64,000 nucleotides of DNA from Owenia fusiformis (taxonomy: Eukaryota > Annelida > Polychaeta > Sabellida > Oweniidae). Both the position numbers and the translations under genes were made by a program. Where the stretch lies: positions 9,602,650-9,666,649 of the forward strand of contig CAIIXF020000002.1 of assembly GCA_903813345.2 (NCBI GenBank), in the 5' to 3' direction. Within the stretch, counting starts at the first letter, position 1. Each line of letters begins with the position of its first letter. The notes beneath the pieces were generated by a model. It had not been told where the DNA came from. It made no database searches and worked only from the letters and a program-made list of their open reading frames with translations. Shown piece after piece: positions 21,798-33,777 of the stretch.

Positions 21798-23425
21798 TGT
21801 GTCTTGCTACCTTTTCTTTTTCTCGATTCATTTACATTTAATTTTTTGTTTTTTATAAAAGATGACAAGTTCCAAAGGAGTTAAATACATGTACATTGTA
21901 TACTAATAGGGATAAAGTCGGATTGTTAGATTTCAGACAATCATATGTTGGATTTAGGCTATTATCTGAGGATTTGAACAGATGCATATGTTGATATATG
22001 TTCATGGGTCAATGCAATCAGTCCAGATCAAGCACTCCAGGTTTTTTCTCAGGTGGGTGAAAAAAAATTTGTGCAAAATATTTGCGACTCACTTCCCTCA
22101 CAGTATTAAAATCTTTAAATAAAATATTTGTTGCTCGCTTCGCTCGCATTATAACCATGATTCGCCGTTGGCTAATACTCACATTTTGAAGTCTTGAAAT
22201 TAAGAATATTCTGTTCTTACTGAACTTGCATCCAGCCACATATTTATCAACTTATGAGCTGGTTAAGAGAACTCTGTTAAACCCTTACTAAAAATCATTT
22301 TTCCCTTTCACCAGTTTTGGCGGGGCATTTAAAATTGGTACCGCTAGACGTTGACGCTTATTTTTCCTCCTTGAAAGAAGTTTCAGGGTGCTCACTAGGA
22401 TTTCCTTGGAGCAAAAGAGTCTAGAGAGCTTAAATGCCAGATTGGGCAGGGGTCTGGGGTAATTTAAGAAAATAACGCACTCTCAGATTCATTCTCAGGG
22501 AATTTTTAGACTTTTTAGAATTTTTAATTCACAATAAAAGGAAATTGCTTGCAATTATTCAGAAGAAACTCTGAACTGAGTATCTTGAAAAAATGTTAAA
22601 ATTAATTATGTCACAATCGCTGACAGGGATTTTGCATTGTAAACTCAGCTTGAAATCAATGGTTATCTGGGTAGTTTAATACATATTTTAAGGAACATTA
22701 TTGGTCAGCCATTTCTATCCTGATATGATAGCTATAAGTATTAACCTTCAGGGGTGGATCTGGGAACCAACAAATTTTTTAAATTTGAGGCCCATTTTCT
22801 TCAAAATTTGGCTTTTAATTAAAAAATAAGGCCTTAAAAGGCCCATTTATGATCAAACATTTGTTTGGGCCGAATTTTTTCTCTGCCCCCCCCCCCCGAT
22901 ATCAGCCAATGAAAGTAAAACACAGGAAATGTTTTGTAATGTTTTGACTTCCCTTCTTCATAAAAGCAATATGATCACCATATACTCAACTTAAAGATTC
23001 ACTTCCGGTCTATGGTAATAAAGATGAGTTGAAAGTTGTCGTGAACACCTTTCAATCATCAGTCTTAATATGGCTTTTCAAGGTTCAATAGATGACTTTG
23101 AATCGATCTGCATGCATAGTTTAAAAATAGAATCATCAGTCAGAGAAGGTTTTAAATGAATTGACTTTAAAGCCTGAAAATTTCTCTTTGAAGAATTTCT
23201 AATAGTAAATCAATGGTGTAGTTCCAAGCAGATTTTCACACCTGAATAGTCTGACTACAGTAATTAATTAAAATTAAAAGATGGCGTTTGGTTAAAAATC
23301 CTGTCAAGAATGAATGGATAATCAATGCAAACAACAATGCCATCTTTCTATGCATTGCTTAAAACTTGACATATATAAATTGATAGATCAAAAATATTTT
23401 TTCATGATCTAGTGTCAACTCTGAT
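21798..23425. other. No gene; scattered repeat fragments
   Basis: AT-rich sequence. GGTGGATCTGGGAACCAAC at 22753 and a C run near 22888 resemble one end of the foldback at 63021. No reading frame with a recognisable domain. Confidence 0.5.
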
Positions 23426-23637
23426 TATTAGACTCCAGATTGAAAATCTGGAGTCTATTGCTTTTGCCAGTTTTCTTCTTATTAGACTCCAGATTGAAAA
23501 TCTGGAGTCTATTGCTTTTGCCAGTTTTCTTATTAGACTCCAGATGAAAATCTGGAGTCTATTGCTTTCGTCAGTTTTCTTTATTATTAGACTCCAGATT
23601 GAAAATCTGGAGTCTATTGCTTTTGCCAGTTTTATTA
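23426..23637. repeat. Four tandem copies of a ~53-bp palindromic unit
   Basis: AGACTCCAGAT and ATCTGGAGTCT form perfect 11-bp stems around a short loop at 23430-23456, 23484-23510, 23535-23560 and 23589-23615, each followed by ATTGCTTTTGCCAG. They stand immediately upstream of the module array, and one half-site (ATCTGGAGTCT) recurs just before the 3' terminal hairpin of the modules. Confidence 0.9.
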
Positions 23638-24888
23638 TTATTATTATTATTCTTTCCGAACCAGTTTTCTCAGCAACTAGAAGACCTTACTCAAATCTAC
23701 TTACAGGGTCAGTAAGGAGATGAGATCTAGTTTCTGGGAAATTAGGTTAAATTTTTATCTAGGTCAAAGGTCAAAATCTAGGTCAAATTTATAGTTTTCC
23801 TTATTTTTACGATTCTGACACTACACTTTAATAATTTGCTTCAAAATTTTGTATACAGATAGCAAAGAGTGTGCTAATAGTGTTAGCCTTTTGCCGTCAG
23901 AGAGTATTTTGACCCACTTTTGAGATATGGTGTCCGAAAAGTAGGTCAAAATAAAAAATTCTCCAAATTTTACATATGAGTTATGAATTAAGAGTAGAAT
24001 TTTCTCAGGAATCCGAATCTGCAAACTAAATTTCGATCCGACTTCCGGTTCCAAAGTTATGGCATGTCCGAAAAGTAGGTCAAAATAAAAATTCGCCAAA
24101 TTTAACGTATGAGTTATGAATGAGGGGTAGAATTTTGTCAGGAATCCGAATCTTTAAATCAAATTTCGATCCGACTTCCGGTTTGAAAGTTATGGCGTTT
24201 TGAAATTTCGAGAAAAATCGATCTGATGTTATCCTGATAGAAAGTCAAAGAAAAAAGATTTTTTTGAAGTGTAAAATACGAGATATAGATTGAGTACAGC
24301 TTAAGATAATGAATTCCTATAAAAGAAGGGGACCTCAAAAGCTACCTAGTTTCAATATTTGGACACCAAAATGCCTAGGTCAAAATCGAGGTCAAATTCA
24401 TAGTTTTTCCTTATTTTTGCGATTCTGGCACTACACTTTTAGGATTTGCTTCAAAATTTTGTATACAGGTAGCAAAGAGTGTGCTAATAGTGTTAGCCTT
24501 TTGCCGTCAGAGAGTATTTTGACCCACTTTTGAGATATGGTGTCCGTAAAGTAGGTCAAAATAAAATGAGTTATGAATTAAGGGTAGAATTTTCTCAGAA
24601 ATCCGAATCTATAAACTGATTTTCGATCAAACTTCTGGTTAGATAGTTATAGCGGTTTGAAGTCTCGAAAAGTCGATATGATGATATCCCCATGTCATGC
24701 ATATGGAGTCAAAGATAACATTCTTAAGAGTTGTCAAAATGTCTATATTCTAGCTGACTCAGCTTATAGTGAATGACTCAGCTTACAAGTAATTGGATGA
24801 CTCAGCTTACAAGTAATTGGATGACTCAGCTTAAAACAAGTCTTAAATCTGGAGTCTTAAATTGAACTTGTTCAATTTACATGTCTAG
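23631..24888 (+). mobile_element. Helitron-like array, module 1
   Basis: Begins in (TTA)n-TTCTTTC and runs through about two body subunits (phrases GATATGGTGTCCG, AGTAGGTCAAAATAAAA, GAATCCGAATCTGCAAA, GATCCGACTTCCGG). It ends with three 24-bp units containing GACTCAGCTTACAAGT, then a hairpin AAATTGAAC/GTTCAATTT at 24859-24878 and CTAG at 24885-24888, followed by T. That hairpin-plus-CTAG|T layout is how Helitron 3' ends look; no Rep/helicase is present, so a non-autonomous rolling-circle element is inferred. Confidence 0.55.
23761..23773 (+). promoter_or_regulatory. DR1 nuclear-receptor-like site, module 1
   Basis: AGGTCAAAGGTCA is a perfect direct repeat of AGGTCA with one spacer base, the consensus DR1 of RXR/HNF4-type receptors. 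Binding is inference. Confidence 0.3.
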
Positions 24889-25020
24889 TTATTATTATTC
24901 TTTCAGAATCTTCCTCCTTCCCAGATTTCTCACCAACTAAAAGAATTTACTTTAAGCTGCTTACATGATCAACTAGGGGCAGTTCCTGGGATGATGGGAA
25001 ATTAGGTCAAATTTTTATCT

Positions 25021-25033
25021 AGGTCAAGGGTCA
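25021..25033 (+). promoter_or_regulatory. DR1-like site, module 2
   Basis: AGGTCAAGGGTCA, one change from the module 1 site, at the same place in the module head. Confidence 0.25.
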
Positions 25034-27097
25034 AGAACTAGGTCAAATCAAGGTCAAACCAACATTCTGTCAATTATCTTCGTTGTTGTTTGTCGTAACT
25101 ACTTCATCTTAGTTTCTACATGTAGCTTAGAAAAAAACAAATCGAGAGTGTGCCATCCGTTTTTTGATTACTTTTCGCGATTTTGAGATATGGCGTCCTG
25201 AAAGTAGGTCAAAACCAAAAAGTTCTCCAAATTTAACATATGAGCTATGAAATAAGGGTAGAATTTTCTCAGGAATCCGAATCTGCAAACCAAATTTTGA
25301 TCCGACTTCCCGTTCGGAAGTTATGGCGTTTTGAAAGCTCAAAAATCGCTAAATTTGGTGCCCATGTTAAGTCAATGAGAAAAAAGATTTTTTTGAAGTG
25401 AAAAATACGAAATATAGACTGAGTTCAGCTAAATATAATGAAAGCTTTTAAAAGAAGGGGACCTCATAAGCCATCTAGCTTCAAAATTTGGACACCAAAA
25501 TGCCTAGGTCAAAATCTAGGTCAAATTCAAAGTTTTTCCTTATTTTTGCGATTCTGACACAACAGATTAATTATATTCTTCGAAATTTTGTATACATGTA
25601 GCTAAGAGTCTGCTAATAGTGTTAGCCTTTTGCCGTCAGAAAGTATTTTGCCCCATTTTTGAGATATGGTGTCCGAAAAGTAGGTCAAAATAAAAAATTC
25701 TCAAAATTTGACGTTTGAGTTATGAATTAAATATAGAATTTTCTCAGGAATCCGAATTTGCAAACCAAATTTCGATCCGACTTCCGGTTTGGAAGTTATG
25801 GCGTGTCCAAAAAGTAGGTCAAAATAAAAAAATTCCAAATTTAACGTATGAGCTATGAATTAAGGATAGAATTTTCTCAGGAATCCGAATCTGCAAACCA
25901 AATTTCGATCCGACTTCCGGTTCGGAAGTTATGGCGTTTTGAAAGCTCAAAAATCGCTAAATTTGGTGCCCCATGTTATGTCAATGGGAAAAAATATTTT
26001 TTTGAAGTGTAAAATACGAGATATAGACTAAGTACAGCTAAACATAATGGAAGCCCATAAAAGAAGGGGACCTCAAAACCTTCTAATCTTGAAAATTTGG
26101 ACAACAAAATGCCTAGGTCAAAATCTAGGTCAAATTCGAAGCTTTTCCTTATTTTTGCGATTCTGACACTACACTTAAATTATATTCTTCGAAATTGTGT
26201 ATACATGTAGCCAAGAGTGTGCTAATAGTGTTAGCCTTTTGCCGTCAAAAAGTATTTTGACCCACTTTTGAGATATGGTGTCCGAAATATAGGTCAAAAT
26301 AAAAAGTTCTCCAAATTTAATGTTTGAGTTATGAATTAAGAGTAGAATTTTCCGAAAAATCCGAATCTGCAAACCAAATTTCGATCCAACTTCCGGTTCC
26401 GAAGTTATGGCGTGTCCAAAAAGTAGGTCAAAATAAAAATTCGCCAAATTTAACGTATGAGTTATGAATTAGGGGTAGAATTTTGTCAGGAATCCGAATC
26501 TGCAAACCAAATTTCGATCCGACTTCCCGTTTGAAAGTTATGGCGTTTTGAAATTTCGAGAAAAATCGATCTGATGTTATCCTGATTGAAAGTCAAGGAA
26601 AAAAGATTTTTTTGAAGTGTAAAATACGAGATATAGATTGAGTACAGCTTAAGATAATGAATTCCTATAAAAGAAGGGGACCTCAAAAGCTACCTAGTTT
26701 CAATATATGGACACCAAAATGCCTAGGTCAAAATCTAGGTCAAATTCATAGTTTTTCCTTATTTCTGCGATTCTGGCACTACACTTTTAGGATTTGCTTC
26801 AAAATTTTGTATACAGGTAGCAAAGAGTGTGCTAATAGTGTTAGCCTTTTGCCGTCAGAGAGTATTTTGATCCACTTTTGAGATATGGTGTCCGAAATGT
26901 AGGTCAAAATAAAAAGTTCTCCAAATTTAACGTATGAGTTATGAATTGGGGGTAGAATTTCCTCAGGAATCCGGATCTGAAATTAAAATTGCAATCCGAT
27001 CCCCGGTTAAGATTCTACGCCATTTTGAAGTTTGAAATTCGCACTTGCCAGTATTCACGATGCTGATTGATCAAATATACTTTCAAAAATTCCTGCA

Positions 27098-27335
27098 TAC
27101 CCTACTTTACCTCCCTACCTACTCAGCTACTTATTTGCCTACTTACTCAATTACTTAATTAGTTATTACTTACTTAGCAACTTACTCAGCTACTAACTCA
27201 GGTACTTACTCAGCTACTTACTCAGCTACCTACTCAGCTTTTTACTCAGTTACTTACTCAGCTACTTACTCAACTACTACTAAGGTACTTACTCAGCTAA
27301 TTACTCAGTTACTTACTCAGCTCTTTACTGATCTA
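27098..27335 (+). repeat. 12-bp ACTCAG minisatellite, module 2
   Basis: Imperfect repeats of CTACTTACTCAG, roughly 19 units. The same kind of array stands at the same place, just before the 3' hairpin, in modules 3 and 5. Confidence 0.85.
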
Positions 27336-27516
27336 TCTAGGTCAAATAAATCTGGAGTCTTAAATTGAACTTGTTCAATTTCACAAATCTAGTTATTATT
27401 ATTCTTTCTCTCTTGTCACGTTTTCTCGGTAACTAGAAGGACTTACTTAAATCTGCTAACACAGTCAACTAGGTAATGAGGCCTAGTTTCTGGGAAATTA
27501 GGTCAACTTTTTATCT

Positions 27517-27529
27517 AGGTCAAAGGTCA
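27517..27529 (+). promoter_or_regulatory. DR1-like site, module 3
   Basis: Perfect AGGTCAAAGGTCA, followed 7 bp later by another AGGTCA. Confidence 0.3.
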
Positions 27530-29351
27530 AGAACTAGGTCAAATCGTGGTTTTTCACTATTTTACAAGTTTTCTCAGTCGTCCTTCGGTATTTTCACTCC
27601 TGGTTTTTTTCATCATGTTCCTTAGAAAAAGCTTATTACGAATGGTAAACCGTTTTTTGATTACTCTTACCGATTTTGAGATATGGTGTCCGAAAAGTAG
27701 GTCAGAACATAAAAAGTTCTCCAAATTCAACGTGTGAATTATGAAATAAGTGTAAAATTATCTCAGGAATCCGAATCTGAAAACAAAATTTCGATCCGAC
27801 TTCCGGTTTGGAAGTTATGGTGTTTTGAAATCTCAAAATTCGCTAAATTTGGTGCCCATGTTAAGTCAATGGGAAAAAAGGCTTTTTCGAAGTGTAAAAT
27901 ACAAGATATAGACTGAGTTCAGCTTAACATATTGAATGCCTATAAAGGAAGGGGACCTCAAAAGCTACATAGCTTCGAAATTTGGACACCAAAATGCCTA
28001 GGTCAAAATCTAGGTCAAATTCATAGTTTTTCCTTATTTTTGCGATTCTGGCACTACACTTTTAGGATTTGCTTCAAAATTTTGTATACAGGTAGCAAAG
28101 AGTGTGCTAATAGTGAGAGCCTTTTGCCGTCAGAAAGTATTTTGACCCACTTTTGAGATATGGTGTCCGTAAAGTAGGTCAAAATAAAAATTTCTCATAA
28201 TTTAACTTATGAGTTATGAATTAAGGGTAGAATTTTCTCAGGAATCCGAATCTGCAAATTTCGATCCGACTTTTCGTTGGGAAGTTATGTTGTTTTGAAA
28301 GCTCAAAAATCGCTAATTTTGGTGCCCCATGTTATGTCAACGAGAAAAAAGATTTTTTTGAAGTGCAAAATACCAGATAAAGACTGAGTACAGCTTAAGA
28401 TTCTGAAAGTCTTTAAAAGAAGGGGACCTCGAAGGCTATCTAGCTTTAAAATTTGGACACCAAAATCCCTAGGTCAAAATCTAGGTCAAATATATAGTTT
28501 TTCCTTATTTTTGCGATTCTGGCACTACACTTTTAGGATTTGCTTCAAAATTTTGTATACAGATAGCAAAGAGTGGGCTAATAGTGTAAGCCTTTTGCCG
28601 TCAGAGAGTATTTTGACCCACTTTTGAGATATGGTGTCCGAAAAGTAGGTCAAAATAAAAAATTCTCCAAATTTTACATATGAGTTATGAATTAAGAGTA
28701 GAATTTTCTCAGGAATCCGAATCTGCAAACCAAATTTTGTTCCGACTTCCATTTCCAAAGTTATGGCGTGTCCGAAAAGTAGGTCAAAATAAAAATTCGC
28801 CAAATTTAACGTATGAGTTATGAATAAGGGGTAGAATTTTGTCAGGAATCCGAATCTTTAAATCAAATTTCGATCCGACTTCCGGTTTGAAAGTTATGGC
28901 GTTTTGAAATTTCGAGAAAAATCGATCTGATGTTATCCTGATAGAAAGTCAAGGAAAAAAGATTTTTTTGAAGTGTAAAATACGAGATATAGATTGAGTA
29001 CAGTTTAAGATAATGAATTCCTATAAAAGAAGGGGACCTCAAAAGCTACCTAGTTTTAATATTTGGACACCAAAATGCCTAGGTCAAAATCTAGGTCAAA
29101 TTCATAGTTTTTCCTTATTTTTGCGATTCTGGCACTACACTTTTAGGATTTGCTTCAAAATTTTGTATACAGGTAGCAAAGAGTGTGCTAATAGTGTTAG
29201 TTTTTTGCCGTCAGAGAGTATTTTGACCCACTTTTGAGATATGGTGTCCGTAAAGTAGGTCAAAATAAAATGAGTTATGAATTAAGGGTAGAATTTTCTG
29301 AGGAATCCAAATCTGCAAACCAAATTTCAATCCGACTTCCGGTCAAAAATT

Positions 29352-29557
29352 CCTACTTACCTACCTACTTACCTACTCGGCTACCTACTTAGCTACCTAC
29401 TCAGCTACCTACTCAGCTACTTACTCAGCTACCTACTCAGCTACTTACTCAGCTACCTGCTCAGCTGCTTACTCAGCTACCTACTCAGCTACGTACTCAA
29501 TTACCTTATCATCTACTTACTCAGCTTCCTACTCAGTTACTTAGTCAGCTCTTTACT
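29352..29557 (+). repeat. 12-bp ACTCAG minisatellite, module 3
   Basis: CTACCTACTCAG and CTACTTACTCAG alternate, about 17 units. Confidence 0.85.
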
Positions 29558-29611
29558 CAAGTAAATCAATCTGGAGTCTTAAATTGAACTTTGTTCAATT
29601 TACAAGTCTAG

Positions 29612-31561
29612 TTATTATTATTCTTTCTCTCTTGTCACGTTTTCTCGGTAACTAGAAGGACTTACTTTAATCTGCTAACACAGTCAACTAGGTAATGAGG
29701 CTTAGTTTCTGGGAAATTAGGTCAATTTTTTATCTAGGTCAAAGGTCAAGAACTAGGTCAAATCGTGGTATTTCACTATTTTACATGTTTTCTCAGTCGT
29801 CCTTTGGTATTTTCACTCCAAGTTTTTTTCATCATGTTCCTTAGAAAAAGCTTATTACAAGTGGTAAACCGTTTTTTGGTTACTTCTACCGATTTTGAGA
29901 TATGGTGTCCGAAAAGTAGGTCAGAACATAAAAAGTTCTCCAAATTCAACGTGTGAATCATCAATTAAGTGTAGAATTATCTCAGGAATCCAAATCTGCA
30001 AACCAAATTTCGATCCGACTTCCGGTTCGGAAGTTATGGCGTTTTGAAATCTCAAAAATCGCTAAATTTGGTGCCCATGTTAAGCCAATGGGAAAAAAAA
30101 CTTTTTCGAAGTGTAAAATACAAGATATAGACTGAGTACAGCTTAACATAATGAATGCCTATACAAGAATGGGACCTCAAAAGCTACATAGCTTCAAAAT
30201 TTGGACACCAAAATGCTTAGGTAAAAATCTAGGTCAAATTCATAGTTTTTCCTTATTTTTATGATTCTGACACTACACTTTAATAATTTGCTTCAAAATT
30301 TTGTAAACAGGTAGCAAAGAGTGTGCTTATAGTGTTAGCCTTTTGCCGTCAGAAAGTATTTTGACCCACTTTTGAGATATGGTGTCCGAAATGTAGGTCA
30401 AAATGAAAAAATCTCCAAATTTAACATATGAGCTATGAAATAAGGGTAGCATTTTCTGAGGAATCTGAATCTGCAAACCAAATTTCGATCCGACTGCCGG
30501 TTCGGAAGTTATGGCATTTTGAAATCTCGAAAATCGCTAAATTTGGTGCCCCATGTTAAGTCAATGGGAAAAAAGACTTTTTCGAAGTGTAAAGTACAAG
30601 ATATAGACTGGGTACAGCTCAACATAATGAACTTTTGTAAAAGAAGGGGACCTCAAAAGCTACATAGCTTCAAAATTTGGACACAAAAATGCCTAGGTCA
30701 AAATCTAGGTCAAATTCATAGTTTTTCCTTATTTTTATGATTCTGACACTACACTTTAATAATTTTCTTCAAAATTTTATATACAGGTAGCAAAGAGTGT
30801 GCTAATAGTGTTAGCCTTTTGCCGTCAAAGAGTATTTTGACCCACTTTTGAGATATGGTGTCCGAAAAGTAGGTCAAAATAAAAAGTTCTCCAAATTTAA
30901 CATATGAGTTATGAATTAAGGGTAGAATTTTCTCAGGAATCCGAATCTGCAAACCAAATTTCGATCCAACTTCCGATTCTAAAGTTATGGCGTGTCCGAA
31001 AAGTAGGTCAAAATAAAAATTCGCCAAATTTAACGTATGAGTTATGAATTAAGGGTAGAATTTTCTCAGGAATCCGAATCTGCAAACCAAATTTCAATCC
31101 GACTATCGGTTCCAAAGTAATGGCTCGAAAATCGCTAAATTTGGTGCCCCATGTTATGTCAATGAGAAAAAAGATTTTTTTGAAGTGTAAAATACAAGAT
31201 ATAGACTGAATACAGCTTTACATTCTGAAAGCCTATGAAAGAAGGGGACCCCGAAGCCTATCTAGCTTTAAAATTTGGACACCAAAATGCCAAGGTCAAA
31301 ATCTAGGTCAAATTCATAGTTTTTCCTTATTTTTGCGATTCTGACATTACACTTTAATGATTTACTTCGAAATTTTGTATACAGGTAGCAAAGAGTGTGC
31401 TAATAGTGTTAGCCTTTTGCCGTCACAAAGTATTTTGACCCACTTTTGAGATATGGTGTCCTAAAAATAGGTCAAAATAAAAAATTCTCAAAATGTCCCT
31501 TATGAGTTATGAATTAAAGGTAAAATTTTCCCAGGAATCCGAATCTGCAAACCAAATTTAG
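29612..31561 (+). mobile_element. Helitron-like array, module 4, 3' end missing
   Basis: Starts like module 3 but breaks off within a body subunit at ACCAAATTTAG, directly joined to the next TTATTATTCTTTC head. The ACTCAG minisatellite, hairpin and CTAG are absent, so this module lost its 3' end by deletion or unequal exchange. Confidence 0.55.
29736..29748 (+). promoter_or_regulatory. DR1-like site, module 4
   Basis: Perfect AGGTCAAAGGTCA in the module head, same spacing to the following AGGTCA. Confidence 0.3.
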
Positions 31562-31682
31562 TTATTATTCTTTCTCTCTTGTCACGTTTTCTCAGCAACT
31601 AGAAGGACTTACTTAAATCTGCTAACATAGTCAACTAGGTAATGAGACCTAGTTTCTGGGAAATTAGGTCAAATGTTTATCT

Positions 31683-31695
31683 AGGTCAAAGGTCA
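31683..31695 (+). promoter_or_regulatory. DR1-like site, module 5
   Basis: Perfect AGGTCAAAGGTCA in the module head. Confidence 0.3.
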
Positions 31696-33523
31696 AGAAC
31701 TAGGTCAAATCGTGGGTTTTCACTATTTTACACGTTTTCTCAGTCATCCTTTGGTATTTTTGCTCCGGTTTTTTTTCATCATGTTCCTTAGAAAAAAAGC
31801 TAATTCCGTAAGGCAAATCGTTTTTTGATTACTCTTACCGATTTTGAGAAATGACGTCTGAAAAGTAGGTCAGAACATAAAAAGTTCTCCAAATTTAACG
31901 TGTGAATTATCAAATAAGTGTAGAATTATCTCAGGAATCCACATCTGCAAACAAAATTTCGATCCGACTTCCGGTTCGGGAGTTATAGCGCTTTGAAATC
32001 TCAAAAATCGCTAAATTTGGTGCCCCATGTTAAGTCAATGGGAAAGAAGACTTTTCGAAGTGTAAAATACAAGACATAGACTGGGCACAGCTTAACATAA
32101 TGAATGTTTATAAAAGAACGGGACCTCAAAAGCTAGATAGCTTCAAAATTTGGACACCAAAATGCCTAGGTCAAAATCTAGGTCAAATTCATAGTTTTTC
32201 CTTATTTTTACGATTCTGACACTACACTTTAATAATTTGCTTCAAAATTTGGTATACAGGTAGCAAAGAGTGTGCTATTAGTGTTAGCCTTTTGCCGTCA
32301 GAAAGTATTTTGACCCACTTTTGAGATATGATGTCCCAAATGTAGGTCAAAATAAAAAGTTCTCCAAATTTATCGTACGAGTTATGAATTAAGGGTAGAA
32401 TTTTCTCAGGAATCCGAATCTGCAAACCAAATTTCAATCCGACTTTTCGTTGGGAAGTTATGGCGTTTTGAAAGCTCAAAAATCGCTAATTTTGGTGCCC
32501 CATGTTATGTCAATGAGAAAAAAGATTTTTTTGAAGTGTAAAATACCAGATAAAGACTGAGTACAGCTTAAGATTCTGAAAGTCTATAAAAGAAGGGGAC
32601 CTCGAAGGCTATCTAGCTTTAAAATTTGGACACCAAAATCCCTAGGTCAAAATCTAGGTCAAATACATAGTTTTTCCTTATTTTTTTGGATTCTGGCACT
32701 ACACTTTTTGGATTTGCTTCAAAATTTTGTATACAGGTAGCAGAGAGTGTGCTAATAGTGTTAGCCTTTTGCCGTCAGAGAGTATTTTGATCCACTTTTG
32801 AGATATGGTGTCCGAAAAGTAGGTCAAAATAAAAAATTCTCCAAATTTTACATATGAGTTATGAATTAAGAGTAGAATTTTCTCAGGAATCCGATTCTGC
32901 AAACCAAATTTCGATCCGACTTCCGGTTCTAAAGTTATGGCGTGTCCGAAAAGTAGGTCAAAATAAAAATTCGCCAAATTTAACGTATGAGTTATGAATA
33001 AGGGGTAGAATTTTGTCAGGAACCCGAATCTTTAAATCAAATTTCGATCCGACTTCCGGTTTGAAAGTTATGGCGTTTTGAAATTTCGAGAAAAATCGAT
33101 CTGATGTTATCCTGATAGAAAGTCAAGGAAAAAAGATTTTTTTGAAGTGTAAAATACGAGATATAGATTGAGTACAGCTTAAGATAATGAATTCCTATAA
33201 AAGAAGGGGACCTCAAAAGCTACCTAGTTTCAATATTTGGACACCAAAATGCCTAGGTCAAAATCTAGGTCAAATTCATAGTTTTTCCTTATTTTTGCGA
33301 TTCTGGCACTACACTTTTAGGATTTGCTTCAAAATTTTGTATACAGGTAGCAAAGAGTGTGCTAATAGTGTTAGCCTTTTGCCGTCAGAGAGTATTTTGA
33401 CCCACTTTTGAGATATGGTGTCCGTAAAGTAGGTCAAAATAAAATGAGTTATGAATTAAGGGTAGAATTTTCTCAGGAATCCAAATCTGCAAACCAAATT
33501 TCAATCCGACTTCCGGTCAAAAA

Positions 33524-33722
33524 TTCCTACTTACCTACCTACTTACCTACTCAGCTACCTACTTAGCTACCTATTCAGCTACCTACTCAGCTACTTACTC
33601 AGCTACCTACTCAGCTACTTACTCAGCTACCTGCTTACTCAGCTACCTATTCAGCTACTTACTCAATTACTTAATCATCTACTTACTCAGCTTCCTACTC
33701 AGTTACTTACTCAGCTCTTTAC
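33524..33722 (+). repeat. 12-bp ACTCAG minisatellite, module 5
   Basis: About 16 units, with the same flanks as the module 3 array (AAAAATTCCTACTTAC at the left, CAGCTCTTTACTCAAGTAAA at the right). Confidence 0.85.
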
Positions 33723-33777
33723 TCAAGTAAATCAATCTGGAGTCTTAAATTGAACTTTGTTCAATTTACAAATCTAG

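Larger units (their letters stand above)
24889..27392 (+). mobile_element. Helitron-like array, module 2
   Basis: The start TTATTATTATTCTTTC is followed by an AGGTCA double site (25021), about four body subunits, a 12-bp ACTCAG minisatellite (27098-27335), ATCTGGAGTCT, the hairpin at 27362-27381 and CTAG at 27389-27392. About 2.5 kb. Minus-strand frames of about 90 codons starting MANFYFDLLF recur in the subunits but are repeat translations. Confidence 0.55.
27393..29611 (+). mobile_element. Helitron-like array, module 3
   Basis: The head CTTTCTCTCTTGTCACG is shared with modules 4 and 5. It has body subunits, a 12-bp minisatellite (29352-29557), the hairpin at 29581-29601 and CTAG at 29608-29611. 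Its 2219-bp length almost equals module 5 (2216 bp), pointing to duplication of a whole module. Confidence 0.6.
31562..33777 (+). mobile_element. Helitron-like array, module 5
   Basis: Complete: the CTTTCTCTCTTGTCACG head, AGGTCA double site, body subunits, ACTCAG minisatellite (33524-33722), hairpin at 33747-33767 and CTAG at 33774-33777. TTATTATTA then runs into the 3' end of the LINE. Confidence 0.6.

Noticed and set aside
23426-23637. Palindromic repeats with short gaps, CRISPR-like
   Set aside because: The gaps between palindromes are themselves the same sequence, so they are tandem units.
23821-33411. Recurring ~90-codon minus frames (MANFYFDLLFGH...) and ~74-codon plus frames (MNSYKRRGPQK...)
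   Set aside because: They appear because the same subunit repeats. Both strands are open in places, lengths vary with indels, and there is no domain or third-position bias that I can see.
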